From NCBI RefSeq assembly GCF_003116015.1, contig NZ_LGQZ01000061.1, positions 22,002 to 86,001 of the forward strand: a stretch of DNA of 64,000 nt. The letters run 5' to 3'. Below the pieces are notes generated by a model. That model was given only the letters and a program-made list of their open reading frames with translations, was not told where the DNA came from and made no database searches. The position numbers and the translations under genes were made by a program. Origin of the DNA: Azospirillum sp. TSO22-1 (GTDB taxonomy: Bacteria > Pseudomonadota > Alphaproteobacteria > Azospirillales > Azospirillaceae). This document shows, one piece after another, positions 1-8,330 of this stretch. How positions within the stretch are numbered: the first letter of the stretch is position 1; each line of letters begins with the position of its first letter.

Positions 1-108
1 GGGCGCGGCGGTTGAGCGCAGCAGACCTCCGCCGATGTCCGTTGACGCTGCATCGTGCCGGGTGTGCAATACCTTTGATTTGATGCGTTTCCTCAGCGTC
101 GGAGGTGG

Positions 109-906
109 GTGTTGAGCCCGGCGCGCAGACTCCCCGGCTTCCTCAGCTCGACCGCGCTCGGCCTCACCGGGGCGCTCGGGCTGCTGGTCTACATCGGCAT
201 GGGGCACGGGGTGGAGGCCCTGTGGAATCCGACGGGCGCGGTGATCGTCTCCGGCGGCATCGCGGTGGCGGCGCTGCTGGCGTTCCGCGTGCGCGAGCTG
301 TGGGCGGCGCTGTCCGCCTTCGCCGCCATCTTCCGCGACGAGGACTCGATATCCTCCGACATCGAGGAGATCGTCGCTTTCGCCCGCCTCTGCCAGCGCG
401 GCCAGGTGCAGCAGGCCGAGGCGCAGGGCGCCAAGGTGAGGAGCCCGTTCCTGCGCCTGGGCTTCCAGCTGATCGTCGATGCCGCCCCGGTCAATGACAT
501 CCTGCACGTGATGAACTGGCGCATCCAGAAGCTGATCGAGCAGGAGGCCGCGCAGGCCCGGCTGTTCCGCACGCTGGCCGGTCTGGCGCCGGCCTTCGGG
601 CTGCTGGCGACGCTGGTCGGGCTGATCGGCATGATGGCGCAGCTGGGATCCGCCACCATCGCCCAGGTCGGCGAGCACATGTCGGTGGCGCTGGTCGCCA
701 CGCTGTACGGCGTGGTGCTCGCCAACGTCGTCTTCAAGCCGATCGCCATCAAGCTGGAGCAGCGCACGGCGCGCCGCGTGGCGATGCTGAACGTGCTGCT
801 GGAAGGCATCCTCCTGGTGCGGCTCGGCCGCTCGCCGACGGTGGTCGCCGACGCGCTGGCCGAATTCGTCCGCGAACGCAGGGACGAGCTCCATGGCGCC
901 ACGTGA
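109..906 (+). CDS. MotA/TolQ/ExbB-type proton channel protein
   Basis: A 265-residue integral membrane protein of the MotA/TolQ/ExbB family, the ring-forming half of an ion-driven stator. Two N-terminal hydrophobic segments (about residues 10-32 and 42-60) precede a cytoplasmic stretch, then two long membrane segments around residues 160-210 carry the family signature (LATLVGLIGMMAQLG). The next gene is a MotB-like partner overlapping by 14 bases, as in motAB and pomAB operons. The ribosome site GGAGG at 101-105 lies 3 bases before GTG 109 and 6 before TTG 112, so either may be the true start. No other flagellar gene is adjacent, so it could power flagella from a distance or serve another envelope machine. 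Family assignment is firm; the cellular role is inferred. Confidence 0.82.
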   Translation: MLSPARRLPGFLSSTALGLTGALGLLVYIGMGHGVEALWNPTGAVIVSGGIAVAALLAFRVRELWAALSAFAAIFRDEDSISSDIEEIVAFARLCQRGQVQQAEAQGAKVRSPFLRLGFQLIVDAAPVNDILHVMNWRIQKLIEQEAAQARLFRTLAGLAPAFGLLATLVGLIGMMAQLGSATIAQVGEHMSVALVATLYGVVLANVVFKPIAIKLEQRTARRVAMLNVLLEGILLVRLGRSPTVVADALAEFVRERRDELHGAT

Positions 907-1660
907 ACCCGTCGAACTGCCGGCGGAGCGCGTCCGCATGCCGGCCGCCAACGCCGACGAGGACCAGGAGATCTGGCTGCTCAGCTACTCCGACCTGGTG
1001 ACGCTGCTGTTCTCGGTGTTCGTCATGCTGCTGGCGATCACCACGCTGAAGGACCAGTTGCCGACCACGCCGCTGCCGCCCGACGCGCCGGCGATCACCG
1101 TGCCGGCGGCCTCCGCGGAGGAGGAACCCGCCCCATCGCCCGAGCCGGTACCCGTGCCGATCCGTGAGGATCCTCGCCCGCGCCTCGACCCCGACCAGGT
1201 GGCGGTGGAGGCGCCGGAACCGCTGATCGACCGCTGGCGGGCAAGGCTGTCGGCGTTGGGCGTGCCGCCGGGCGTGGCGGTCAGCGTGCGGCAGAACCGG
1301 GTGGGTATCGTCATCGGCGACGCCATCCTGTTCGCGCCGGGGCAGGTGGAGCTGTCCACCCCCGGCCGCGGCGTGCTGCGCCGCCTGCTGCCGGTGCTGC
1401 TGGCCGCCCCCGGCGAGATTGTGGTGGAGGGGCACACCGACGCCGTCCCGACCACCGGCGGCCGCTTCGCCTCCAACTGGGAGGTGTCCACCGCCCGCGC
1501 CTCCAGCGTCGTGCGCGCGCTGGTCGAGCTGGGCGTGCCGGCGCGCCGGCTGTCGGCGGTGGGCTACGCCGACACCCGGCCGATCGCGGTGGGCACCGAT
1601 CCGGCGTCGAACGCGCGCAACCGGCGGGTGGCGATTTCCCTGCAGGCGAGCGAGCAGTAA
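893..1660 (+). CDS. MotB-like OmpA-domain stator protein
   Basis: A 255-residue protein with the MotB plan: a short cytoplasmic N-terminus, one membrane helix near residues 32-50 preceded by the ion-carrying aspartate (YSDLVTLLFSVFVMLLA), a Pro/Glu-rich periplasmic linker at about 60-100, and a C-terminal OmpA-like peptidoglycan-binding domain containing VEGHTDAVP and an RNRRVAI end. It would anchor the channel protein encoded just upstream to the cell wall and carry the proton- or sodium-binding Asp. The start codon lies inside the end of the previous gene, so the two are translationally coupled. A palindrome-rich gap follows the stop. MotB-type function is well supported; the motor it serves is not shown by the sequence. 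Confidence 0.83.
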   Translation: MAPREPVELPAERVRMPAANADEDQEIWLLSYSDLVTLLFSVFVMLLAITTLKDQLPTTPLPPDAPAITVPAASAEEEPAPSPEPVPVPIREDPRPRLDPDQVAVEAPEPLIDRWRARLSALGVPPGVAVSVRQNRVGIVIGDAILFAPGQVELSTPGRGVLRRLLPVLLAAPGEIVVEGHTDAVPTTGGRFASNWEVSTARASSVVRALVELGVPARRLSAVGYADTRPIAVGTDPASNARNRRVAISLQASEQ

Positions 1661-1775
1661 AAGCCCTCCCCCGCCTCCGGCGGGGGAGGGTTGGGTGGGG
1701 GCAAGGTGTTTTCGCGAAGCCACTGCCCCCACCTGACCTCCCCCAGCGGGGCTGGGGGAGGGATCGCGTTCCCTC
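1661..1775. repeat. Intergenic GC-rich palindrome cluster (module 1)
   Basis: Three hairpins lie back to back between the MotB-like gene and the ABC ATPase. The first has 12-bp perfect arms (CCCTCCCCCGCC, 1664-1675 with 1679-1690). The second pairs GGTGGGGGCA near 1695 with TGCCCCCACC near 1724. The third pairs CCTCCCCCAGC with GCTGGGGGAGG near 1738-1763. The same modules recur in five other gaps of this window. They may end transcription or act as REP-type elements; no clear T-run follows. Confidence 0.7.
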
Positions 1776-1843
1776 TTGAAAAGCGACCACCACCTGTCCG
1801 AACTACTACGCCGCAGCGCGCACCACGGCAGGCACACCCACCC

Positions 1844-2578
1844 ATGGCGATGATCCTCATAGAGAACCTCGTGAAGCGCTTCGGCGCGTTCGCGGCGGTG
1901 GACGGCATCGGCTTCGCGGTCGAGCGCGGCACGGTGCTGGGCTTCCTCGGTCCCAACGGCGCCGGCAAATCCACCACCATGAAGATGATCACCGGCTTCC
2001 TGCCGCCCACGTCGGGCCGCGTGCGCGTCTGCGGCCACGACGTGCAGGCCGAGCCGCTGGCGGTCAAGCGCCGCATCGGCTACCTGCCCGAGGGCGCGCC
2101 CACCTACCCCGACATGACGCCGCTGGCCTTCCTGGAGTTTGTCGCCCGCGTCCGCGGCCTGAAGGGCCGGGCCGCCATAGACCGCGCGGTCGGGCGGACC
2201 GACCTCGGCGCCGTGCTGCACCAGCCCATCGACACGCTGTCCAAGGGCTACCGCCGCCGCGTCGGGCTGGCGCAGGCGATCCTGCACGACCCCGACGTGC
2301 TGATCCTCGACGAGCCGACCGACGGCCTCGACCCCAACCAGAAGCACGAGGTGCGCCGGCTGATCCGCGCCATGGCCGCCGACAAGGCGATCATCCTGTC
2401 CACCCACATCCTGGAGGAGGTGGAGGCGGTGTGCACCCGCGCCCTGATCATCGGCCGCGGCAAGGTGCTGGCGGAGGGTGCGCCGGACGGCGCCAGCTGG
2501 CGCTTCGGCGACCTGGAGGCGCCGCCCGGCGGCCTGGACGCCCTGTTCCGCCGCGTCACCTTGGGAGAGGCGGTATGA
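1844..2578 (+). CDS. ABC transporter ATP-binding protein, GldA-like
   Basis: A 244-residue ATPase. Walker A is GPNGAGKST (about residues 37-45), the signature is LSKGYRRRVGLAQ, the GldA/ABC-2 variant of LSGGQ, Walker B is VLILDEPTDGLDP, and the H-loop is STHILEEVE. ATG 1844 gives the family-typical N-terminus; an in-frame extension upstream runs through palindromic DNA and is not credible. It should energise the permease whose ATG overlaps its stop (ATGA). With the permease and the GldG-like protein it forms the exporter type first known from Bacteroidetes gliding genes and common, with unknown cargo, in Proteobacteria. Confidence 0.88.
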   Translation: MAMILIENLVKRFGAFAAVDGIGFAVERGTVLGFLGPNGAGKSTTMKMITGFLPPTSGRVRVCGHDVQAEPLAVKRRIGYLPEGAPTYPDMTPLAFLEFVARVRGLKGRAAIDRAVGRTDLGAVLHQPIDTLSKGYRRRVGLAQAILHDPDVLILDEPTDGLDPNQKHEVRRLIRAMAADKAIILSTHILEEVEAVCTRALIIGRGKVLAEGAPDGASWRFGDLEAPPGGLDALFRRVTLGEAV

Positions 2579-3324
2579 CCGGCAATTTTGTTGGCACGGG
2601 CGCCATCTTCCGCCGCGAGCTGGCCGCCTATTTCGCCACGCCGGTGGCCTACGTGTTCATCGTCGGCTTCCTGCTGCTGGCGGGCGTCTCCACCTTCTAC
2701 GTCGGCGGCCTGCTGGAGCGCGGGCAGGCCGACCTGCGGCCGTTCTTCCAGTCCCACCCCTGGCTCTACGTCGTGCTGATGCCGGCCGTCGCCATGCGCC
2801 TGTGGGCGGAGGAGCGGCGCGCCGGCACCATCGAGCTGCTGCTGACCCTGCCGGTGGACCTCGGCGCCGTGGTGGTGGGGAAGTTCCTGGCGGCCTGGGC
2901 CTTCACCGCGGTGGCGCTGGCGCTGACCGCGCCGGTGTGGCTGACCGTCAACGCGCTGGGCCATCCCGACAACGGCGTGGCGCTGGCCGGCTACGTCGGC
3001 AGCCTGCTGATGGCCGGCGGCTACTTGGCGGTGTGCGGCGCGCTGTCGGCGCTGACCCGCAACCAGGTGGTCGCCTTCGTGCTGGGCGTGGTGGCGTGCC
3101 TGCTGCTGACCGTGGCGGGCAGCCCGATCGTGCTGGACGCCGTGGCGGGATGGGCGCCGCGGGCGCTGATCGACGCGGTGGCGGGATTCAGCGTGCTGAC
3201 CCGCTTCGCCGCCATCATGGACGGCGTCATCGACCTGCGCGACGTGGTGTTCTTTGCCTCGCTGATCGCGCTGGCGCTGTTCGCCAACGCGCTGGTCGTG
3301 GACCTGCGCAAGGGGGTGGGGTGA
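2575..3324 (+). CDS. ABC-2 type permease, GldF-like
   Basis: A 249-residue membrane protein with about six hydrophobic segments: an opening helix (YVFIVGFLLLAGVSTFYVGG), a WAEERRAGTIELLLTLPV loop typical of ABC-2 permeases, and helices near residues 100-125, 140-160, 170-190 and 220-240. The start overlaps the ATPase stop by four bases and the stop overlaps the next start (TGATG), so the three are translated together. It forms the membrane channel for the upstream ATPase. The substrate is unknown. A longer in-frame version from 2431 is rejected because it would overlap the ATPase. Confidence 0.85.
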   Translation: MTGNFVGTGAIFRRELAAYFATPVAYVFIVGFLLLAGVSTFYVGGLLERGQADLRPFFQSHPWLYVVLMPAVAMRLWAEERRAGTIELLLTLPVDLGAVVVGKFLAAWAFTAVALALTAPVWLTVNALGHPDNGVALAGYVGSLLMAGGYLAVCGALSALTRNQVVAFVLGVVACLLLTVAGSPIVLDAVAGWAPRALIDAVAGFSVLTRFAAIMDGVIDLRDVVFFASLIALALFANALVVDLRKGVG

Positions 3325-5126
3325 TGAGCCGCTCCGCCCGTTCCCTGACCGCGCTGGCGCTTGCCGCCATCCTGTTCGTCGCGGTCAACGTGCTGGCGCA
3401 GAACACGCTGCGCGGCGCGCGTCTCGACCTGACCGCTGAGGCTCGGCACACGCTGTCGCCCGGCACGCTTAACCTGATTGGCGGCCTGCGCGAGCCGCTG
3501 GCGCTGACCCTGTACGTCTCCGCCTCGCTGGCCGACGAGATCCCGGCGCTGCGCACCCACGGCCAGCGCGTGCGCGAGCTGCTGGAGGAGATCGCGGCGC
3601 GCGCCGACGGCCGCGTGCGCCTGACCGTCATCGACCCGGAGCCCTATTCCGACGCCGAGGACCGCGCCGTCGAGGCCGGCCTGCAGCCGGTGCCGCTCGA
3701 CCGCGCCACCGGGCGGCCGTTCTACCTGGGGCTGGTCGGCACCGACGGCACCGACCGGCAGGAGACCGTCCCCTTCCTCGACCCGGCGCGCGAGGCGTTC
3801 CTGGAGTACGACGTCACCAAGCTGCTGCACACGCTGACCGAGACGCGGAAGCCGGTGGTGGGCATCCTCACCGACATGCCCCTGGCCTTCGGCCCCGGCG
3901 GGCTGGCCGAGGCGATGCGCGGCGGCGCCAAGCCCTACGCGGTGTACCAGCAGCTGCGCGCGCTGTTCGACGTGCGGCTGCTGCAACCGACGCTCACCGC
4001 GGTGGATCCGGACGTGAGCGTGCTGCTGGTCGCCCGGCCCGCCGGCCTGTCGGACGACACGCTGCACGCCATCGACCAGTATGTCCTGAAGGGTGGCAAG
4101 GCGCTGCTGTTCGTCGATCCCTGGGCGGAGAGCGACCTCGACCACGGCGCCGACAAGGCCGCCACGCTGCCGGCGCTGTTCGACGCCTGGGGCCTGACCA
4201 TGGACGCGGGGCGCTTCGTCGCCGACCCGCGCCTCGCCATCTCGGCCGGCACCGGGCGTCGCACCGTGCCGTACCCGGCGTGGCTGGCGCTGGGCGCCGA
4301 GGAACGCGACCGCGCCGACGTGGTCACGGCCGACCTCGGCATGATCAACGTCGCCACCGCGGGCAGCCTGGGTGCGCGCGACGGCACGGGGATCACCCTG
4401 GCGCCGCTTCTCACCTCCTCGCCGGCCGGGCAGCTGGCCGACGTGGCGCTGGTGGCCGGGCGGCCGGACCCGGAGAAGCTGCTGACCTCGCTGGCGCCGC
4501 AGGGCCGGGTGCAGGTGCTCGCCGCGCGGGTGAACGGCCGGCTGAGGACCGCCTTCCCCGCCCGCGACGGCGTCAAGGAGAGCACCGCCCCGGCCAACCT
4601 GATCGTCGTCGCCGACAGCGATCTGCTGGAGAACCGTTTCTGGACCGACGGGCGGCAGCCCTTCGCCGGCAACGGCGACTTCGTGGTCAACGCGGTGGAG
4701 AACCTCGCCGGCGGCGCCGACCTGATCGGGCTGCGCGGGCGCGCCGGCTCGACCCGGCCGTTCACGCTGGTGGAGGACCTGCGCCGCGCCGCCGGCCAGC
4801 AGGTGCTGGCGCACGAGCAGGAGCTGCGCCGCCGGCTCAATGACACGGAGCGGCGCCTGTCCGCCATCCAGGCCAAGGTGCCGCCCGGCTCCGGCACGCT
4901 GCTGCCGGCCGAGGAGCAGGCGGAGATCGACCGCTTCCGCGCCGAGGTGGCGCGCATTCGAAAGGAGCTGCGCGCCGTGCAGCACACCCTCAACCGCGAC
5001 ATCGAGCACCTGGAGGCGACGGTGAAGGCGGTCAACATCGCGGTGGTGCCGCTGGCGGTCGCGGTCGGCGCGGTCGGTCTCGCCGGCTGGCACGCGCGCC
5101 GCCGGGCGCGCCGGGTGCGGGAGTGA
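3324..5126 (+). CDS. GldG-family ABC-associated protein
   Basis: A 600-residue protein with an N-terminal membrane anchor (about residues 10-28), the large periplasmic ABC_transp_aux/GldG domain (FNVLA-type start, LTLYVSASL near 60, LFVDPWAE near 265), a coiled-coil region rich in Arg/Glu around 500-570, and a C-terminal membrane helix ending in a basic tail (ARRRARRVRE). GldG-type proteins sit with GldA and GldF homologues in an exporter of undefined cargo. The start is coupled to the permease stop. The DUF4340 gene follows after four bases. Domain family is clear; biochemical role is unknown. Confidence 0.82.
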   Translation: MSRSARSLTALALAAILFVAVNVLAQNTLRGARLDLTAEARHTLSPGTLNLIGGLREPLALTLYVSASLADEIPALRTHGQRVRELLEEIAARADGRVRLTVIDPEPYSDAEDRAVEAGLQPVPLDRATGRPFYLGLVGTDGTDRQETVPFLDPAREAFLEYDVTKLLHTLTETRKPVVGILTDMPLAFGPGGLAEAMRGGAKPYAVYQQLRALFDVRLLQPTLTAVDPDVSVLLVARPAGLSDDTLHAIDQYVLKGGKALLFVDPWAESDLDHGADKAATLPALFDAWGLTMDAGRFVADPRLAISAGTGRRTVPYPAWLALGAEERDRADVVTADLGMINVATAGSLGARDGTGITLAPLLTSSPAGQLADVALVAGRPDPEKLLTSLAPQGRVQVLAARVNGRLRTAFPARDGVKESTAPANLIVVADSDLLENRFWTDGRQPFAGNGDFVVNAVENLAGGADLIGLRGRAGSTRPFTLVEDLRRAAGQQVLAHEQELRRRLNDTERRLSAIQAKVPPGSGTLLPAEEQAEIDRFRAEVARIRKELRAVQHTLNRDIEHLEATVKAVNIAVVPLAVAVGAVGLAGWHARRRARRVRE

Positions 5127-5130
5127 GCCG

Positions 5131-6054
5131 ATGCGCACGCGATCCCTCCTCCTCCTGGCGGTATTGACCGCCGTCACTGTCGCCGCCGCCGGCTGGTCGG
5201 TGGCCGTCCGCAGCCGCACCGCGCCGGTGGTGGAAGGGCCGCTGGTCCCGGGCCTCGCCGCGCGGGTCAACGACGCCGCCCGGCTGGAGATCGTCGGCCA
5301 AGGCAGCCGCGTCACCATCGTCCGCACCGCCGGGGGCTGGGGCGTCGAGCAGAAGGACGGCTACCGCGCCGATCCCGACATGGTGAAGGCGCTGGTGCTC
5401 GCGGTCGCCAACGCCCGCGCGCTGGAGCCGCGCACCGCGCAGCCCGACCTCTACCCGCGCCTGCGCGTCGAGGATCCGGCGGCGCCCGGCGCCGCCTCCA
5501 CCGGCGTGACGCTGCGCGCAACGGACGGCACGCCGCTCGCCGCGCTGGTCGTCGGCAAGCCGGCCGCCGCACCGGGCACGCTCTACGCCCGGCGGGCGGG
5601 GGAGGGGCCGTCCTGGCTGGTCAAGGCCGACCTCGCCGTCGAGACCGACCCGCTGCGCTGGATCGACGCCGCGCTGCCCCGGGTGCCGCGCGACGCGGTG
5701 GCGTCGGTGGAGATCCGCCAGCCGGACGGCCGCGCCGTGGTCATTCAGCGCGACGCGCCGGACAAGCCGTTCGCCGCGTCGGTGCCCGCCATCCCGGCGC
5801 TGATCGATGAGACGGTGGACGCGATGGCGCAGCTCGTCCCGCAGGACGTGGCGAAGGCCGGCCCGGCGCCGGACGCGGTCGTCACGACGGTGCGCCGTTT
5901 CGACGGCACGGCTGTGGTGCTGCGCACCGTCCGGCGCGACGGTCAGGCCTGGGTGATGTTCGAGGACAAGCCGGGCTGGCGGTTCCGGGTGTTCGACGTG
6001 CCCGGCCGCGCTCTGACCCGCACGCCCGGGGACTTCGCGGAGGGAAAGTCGTGA
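5131..6054 (+). CDS. DUF4340 domain-containing protein
   Basis: A 307-residue protein with an N-terminal signal anchor (LLLLAVLTAVTVAAAGWSVAV, within the first 30 residues) and a periplasmic beta-rich DUF4340 domain that includes the WGVEQKDGYRADPDMVKALV and YARRAGEGPSWLV stretches typical of the family. DUF4340 genes are regularly found directly after GldG-like genes, and here the gap is only 4 bases, so it is probably an accessory of the exporter. Its stop overlaps the GTG start of the YjbQ gene (GTGA). No catalytic motif is apparent. Confidence 0.8.
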   Translation: MRTRSLLLLAVLTAVTVAAAGWSVAVRSRTAPVVEGPLVPGLAARVNDAARLEIVGQGSRVTIVRTAGGWGVEQKDGYRADPDMVKALVLAVANARALEPRTAQPDLYPRLRVEDPAAPGAASTGVTLRATDGTPLAALVVGKPAAAPGTLYARRAGEGPSWLVKADLAVETDPLRWIDAALPRVPRDAVASVEIRQPDGRAVVIQRDAPDKPFAASVPAIPALIDETVDAMAQLVPQDVAKAGPAPDAVVTTVRRFDGTAVVLRTVRRDGQAWVMFEDKPGWRFRVFDVPGRALTRTPGDFAEGKS

Positions 6055-6470
6055 GACAGGCCACCACCACGCTGCCGGTCGGGACCCGCGGCCAGGGTCT
6101 CGTGGAGATCACCGCCCCGGTCGCCCGCTGGCTGTCTGGCACCGGGATCGGCACCGGGCTGCTGACGCTGTTCTGCCGGCACACCTCGGCGTCCCTGGTC
6201 ATCCAGGAGAACGCCGACCCCGACGTGCGCACCGACCTGGAGCGCTTCTTCAAGCGCCTGGTGAAGGAGGACCCGTCGCTCTACGACCACACCCTGGAGG
6301 GGCCGGACGACATGCCGGCCCACATCCGCGCGGCGCTGACCGCGGTGCAGTTGTCCATCCCGGTGGTCGGGGGGCGGATGGCGCTCGGCACGTGGCAGGG
6401 GATCTACCTGTTCGAGCACCGGGCGCGCCCACATGGGCGCGAGGTGGTGGCGCACGTGATCGGGGAGTGA
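6051..6470 (+). CDS. yjbQ: YjbQ / secondary thiamine-phosphate synthase family protein
   Basis: A 139-residue UPF0047 protein covering the whole family. Hallmarks are LFCRHTSASLVIQENADPDVRTDLE, HTLEGPDDMPAHI and the C-terminal GTWQGIYLFEHR; the conserved His residues line the pocket in solved members. The name reflects weak thiamine-phosphate synthase activity of homologues; the physiological role is unsettled. The GTG start overlaps the previous stop by four bases. Linkage to a Gld-type exporter is by position only. The stop lies at the edge of a hairpin shared with the converging gene. Confidence 0.88.
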   Translation: MRQATTTLPVGTRGQGLVEITAPVARWLSGTGIGTGLLTLFCRHTSASLVIQENADPDVRTDLERFFKRLVKEDPSLYDHTLEGPDDMPAHIRAALTAVQLSIPVVGGRMALGTWQGIYLFEHRARPHGREVVAHVIGE

Positions 6471-6487
6471 GGCCGCCGCCTCACCCC
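6463..6487. terminator. Possible shared hairpin between converging genes
   Basis: Arms GTGAGGC (6467-6473) and GCCTCAC (6478-6484) with a four-base loop, extended by GGG/CCC across a bulged A, span both stop codons of the converging yjbQ and transglycosylase genes. There is no T-run on either strand, so factor-independent termination is doubtful. Confidence 0.35.
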
Positions 6488-7752
6488 GCCGTCGCCGCCA
6501 CCCCCGAGGCCTGCCGCAGCCGCTCCAGCAGCGTCTTCGTGGCGAAGCCGTCCGGCACGGCGCCGATGCTCTTCTGGAAGCGGCGCACCGCGTTGCGCGT
6601 GTTCGCCCCGACGATGCCGTCCGCCGTGCCCGGCTCGAAGCCCAGGGCGGCGAGGCGTTCCTGCAGCTCGATGCGCTCGTCGCGGCTCAGCGCCGGCTCG
6701 TGGCGCGGCCAGGAGGCCTGGATGCCGGGGCGCCCGCTCATGCGGTCGGCCAGCAGCGCCACCGCCAGCGCGTAGCTGGTGGACGGGTTGTACTTCATGA
6801 TGGCGCGGAAGTTCTCGCGCACCAGGAACGCCGGCCCGGCCGCCCCCGCCAGCAGCAGCACCGAGGCGTTGCCGTCGCCCGCCAGCTCCGCGCCGTCCAG
6901 CGGCCGCACGCCGAGGCGCCGCCACTCCGCCACCGGCTTGGACACCGTCAGCTCCGCCTGCTCGTACGGGAAATCGGCGGGCAGGGTGACCTCCTCGCCC
7001 CAGCGCTCGCCGGTGCGCCAGCCGTTGGCCAGCACGAACTTGGCGGTGGAGGCGAAGACGTCCGGCAGGCTGCCCCAGATGTCGCGCTTGCCGTCGCCGT
7101 CCTCGTCGATGGCGTGCTTGAGGAAGATGGTCGGCATGAACTGCGTCATGCCCATGGCGCCGGCCCAGGAGCCGCTCATCCGTTCCGGCGCGATGTCGCC
7201 GCTGTCGAGGATCTTCAGCGCCGCCAGCAGCTCGGTGCGGAAGTAGGCGGCGCGGCGGCCCTTGTAGGCCAGCGTGGTCAGCGCGTCGACCACCGGGAAG
7301 CCGCCGGTCTCGCGCCCGAAGTCGGTCTCGATGCCCCAGAACGCCACCAGGATCTCCGTCGGCACGCCGGCGCGCGCCGAGATGCGCTTCAGCAGCGCGC
7401 CGTTCTGCTGGATCTTCTCCCGCCCGTTGCGCACGCGATTTTCGTTCACCGCGCTGTCCAGGTACTGCCAGGGCTGGCGGGCGAACTCCGGCTGGCTGGA
7501 GTCCAGCTCGATGACGCGGTCGCGCAACTGCACGCGGGCGAAGGCGCGGTCGAAGGTGGCCGGGCGGATGCCTTGGGCCAGCGCCTCGGTGCGCAGGCCG
7601 GCCAGCCAGTCCTGGAAGCTCAGCGGCTGCTGCGCCGTGGGTGCGGCGATGACCGTGTCGGCCGGGGTGGCGGTGGTGACCGGGTTCGCGTTGGTGGTCT
7701 GGCAGCCGGCCAGGAGCGCGGCGGCGAGCAGGACGCGGAGGGAATGCTTCAT
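6481..7752 (-). CDS. Lytic murein transglycosylase lipoprotein (MltB type) with peptidoglycan-binding domain
   Basis: A 423-residue lipoprotein that should cleave peptidoglycan glycan strands. The signal is short with an LLAGC lipobox ending near residue 17. The SLT_2/MltB domain follows, with the catalytic glutamate in FWGIETDFGRETGG and the conserved MSGSWAGAMGMTQFMPT and GDGKRDIW stretches. A C-terminal PG_binding_1 domain (DERIELQERLAALGFEPGTADGIVG) completes the common architecture. ATG 7752 is chosen because it puts the signal peptide at the N-terminus; GTG 7764 would add four residues. No strong ribosome site is visible for either. Confidence 0.9.
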   Translation of the reverse strand: MKHSLRVLLAAALLAGCQTTNANPVTTATPADTVIAAPTAQQPLSFQDWLAGLRTEALAQGIRPATFDRAFARVQLRDRVIELDSSQPEFARQPWQYLDSAVNENRVRNGREKIQQNGALLKRISARAGVPTEILVAFWGIETDFGRETGGFPVVDALTTLAYKGRRAAYFRTELLAALKILDSGDIAPERMSGSWAGAMGMTQFMPTIFLKHAIDEDGDGKRDIWGSLPDVFASTAKFVLANGWRTGERWGEEVTLPADFPYEQAELTVSKPVAEWRRLGVRPLDGAELAGDGNASVLLLAGAAGPAFLVRENFRAIMKYNPSTSYALAVALLADRMSGRPGIQASWPRHEPALSRDERIELQERLAALGFEPGTADGIVGANTRNAVRRFQKSIGAVPDGFATKTLLERLRQASGVAATAG

Positions 7753-7868
7753 GGAGGGAAACACGCTGGACAGGGGACCGGAAGGGATGCCCGCGCAAGG
7801 TAGGCGCGCACGCCGCCGGGCTCAACCGCGAAAGCGTCTGGAGCGTTGAAGGTCCTCGGCGAAGTCGT

Positions 7869-7898
7869 GAACAAAACTTGAACGAACCAGGCCGGAAC
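7869..7898. promoter_or_regulatory. Two tandem LexA (SOS) boxes
   Basis: GAACAAAACTTGAAC (7869-7883) and GAACCAGGCCGGAAC (7884-7898) are adjacent exact matches to the alphaproteobacterial LexA consensus GAAC-N7-GAAC. The A-rich centre of the first resembles characterised sites. The first box contains TTGAAC, a plausible -35, with CATATC/TATCTA 17-19 bases further on as a weak -10. They lie 79-108 bases before the 110-residue gene at 7977 and more than 115 bases from the opposing transglycosylase gene. Confidence 0.65.
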
Positions 7899-7976
7899 CC
7901 CATATCTAAGGCCGTTCCGCAACGATCCGAAAGCCACGCTGGGGCGGCCCTCGACGCCGGCCCCGGGAGGAAACCC

Positions 7977-8309
7977 ATGCCGTACTTTCCCATCATCGAG
8001 CTGACGCCGCAGGTGTCCATGCTGCTGGCGCGCGGCGCCTTGCAGCTGAACCCCGGCCAGTGGGTGCGGGGGGAGAAGGGCCGCGGCCGTTACCTGCGCA
8101 CCGACCCGCGCACGGGCGTCACCTACATCAGCTGGGTGCGCCCGGACGACGACTGGCGGACGGCCGCCGACCGTTTCCACCGCGCCTGCCGCAAGGGCTT
8201 CATCGGCAGGTACCGCCCTCTCTACGAGGCCGAGAAGGCGCGCCGCGAGATGGCGCGCCAACTCGCCGAACTGAACCGCCAGGAGGCCGAGCCGGAACTG
8301 GCGTTCTGA
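7977..8309 (+). CDS. Hypothetical protein downstream of LexA-like boxes
   Basis: A 110-residue basic, soluble protein that I do not recognise. It starts MPYFPIIELTPQVSMLLARG, has a central ISWVRPDDDWRTAADRFHRAC stretch, and ends in an amphipathic Arg/Glu-rich helix (YEAEKARREMARQLAELNRQ). There is no signal peptide or membrane segment. The strong ribosome site GGGAGGAAA at 7966-7974 fixes ATG 7977; the frame stays open upstream to 7878 but lacks such a site. Two GAAC-N7-GAAC boxes upstream suggest DNA-damage induction. Unlike known small SOS division inhibitors of Caulobacter it has no membrane helix. Function unknown. Confidence 0.75.
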   Translation: MPYFPIIELTPQVSMLLARGALQLNPGQWVRGEKGRGRYLRTDPRTGVTYISWVRPDDDWRTAADRFHRACRKGFIGRYRPLYEAEKARREMARQLAELNRQEAEPELAF

Positions 8310-8330
8310 CGCGGCGGTGAAGGGCTCGGC

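Noticed and set aside
109..1660. MotA/MotB-like pair as ZorAB of a Zorya defence system
   Set aside because: The MotA-like protein lacks the long cytosolic tail of ZorA and no helicase or nuclease gene follows.
749..2407. Long minus-strand open frames across the first operons and elsewhere
   Set aside because: They are antisense shadows of well-supported genes with Arg/Ala/Gly/His-biased translations typical of GC-rich reverse frames.
4280..4843. Plus-strand Arg/Gly-rich frame inside the GldG-like gene
   Set aside because: Low-complexity translation, no ribosome site, and it overlaps a conserved domain in another frame.
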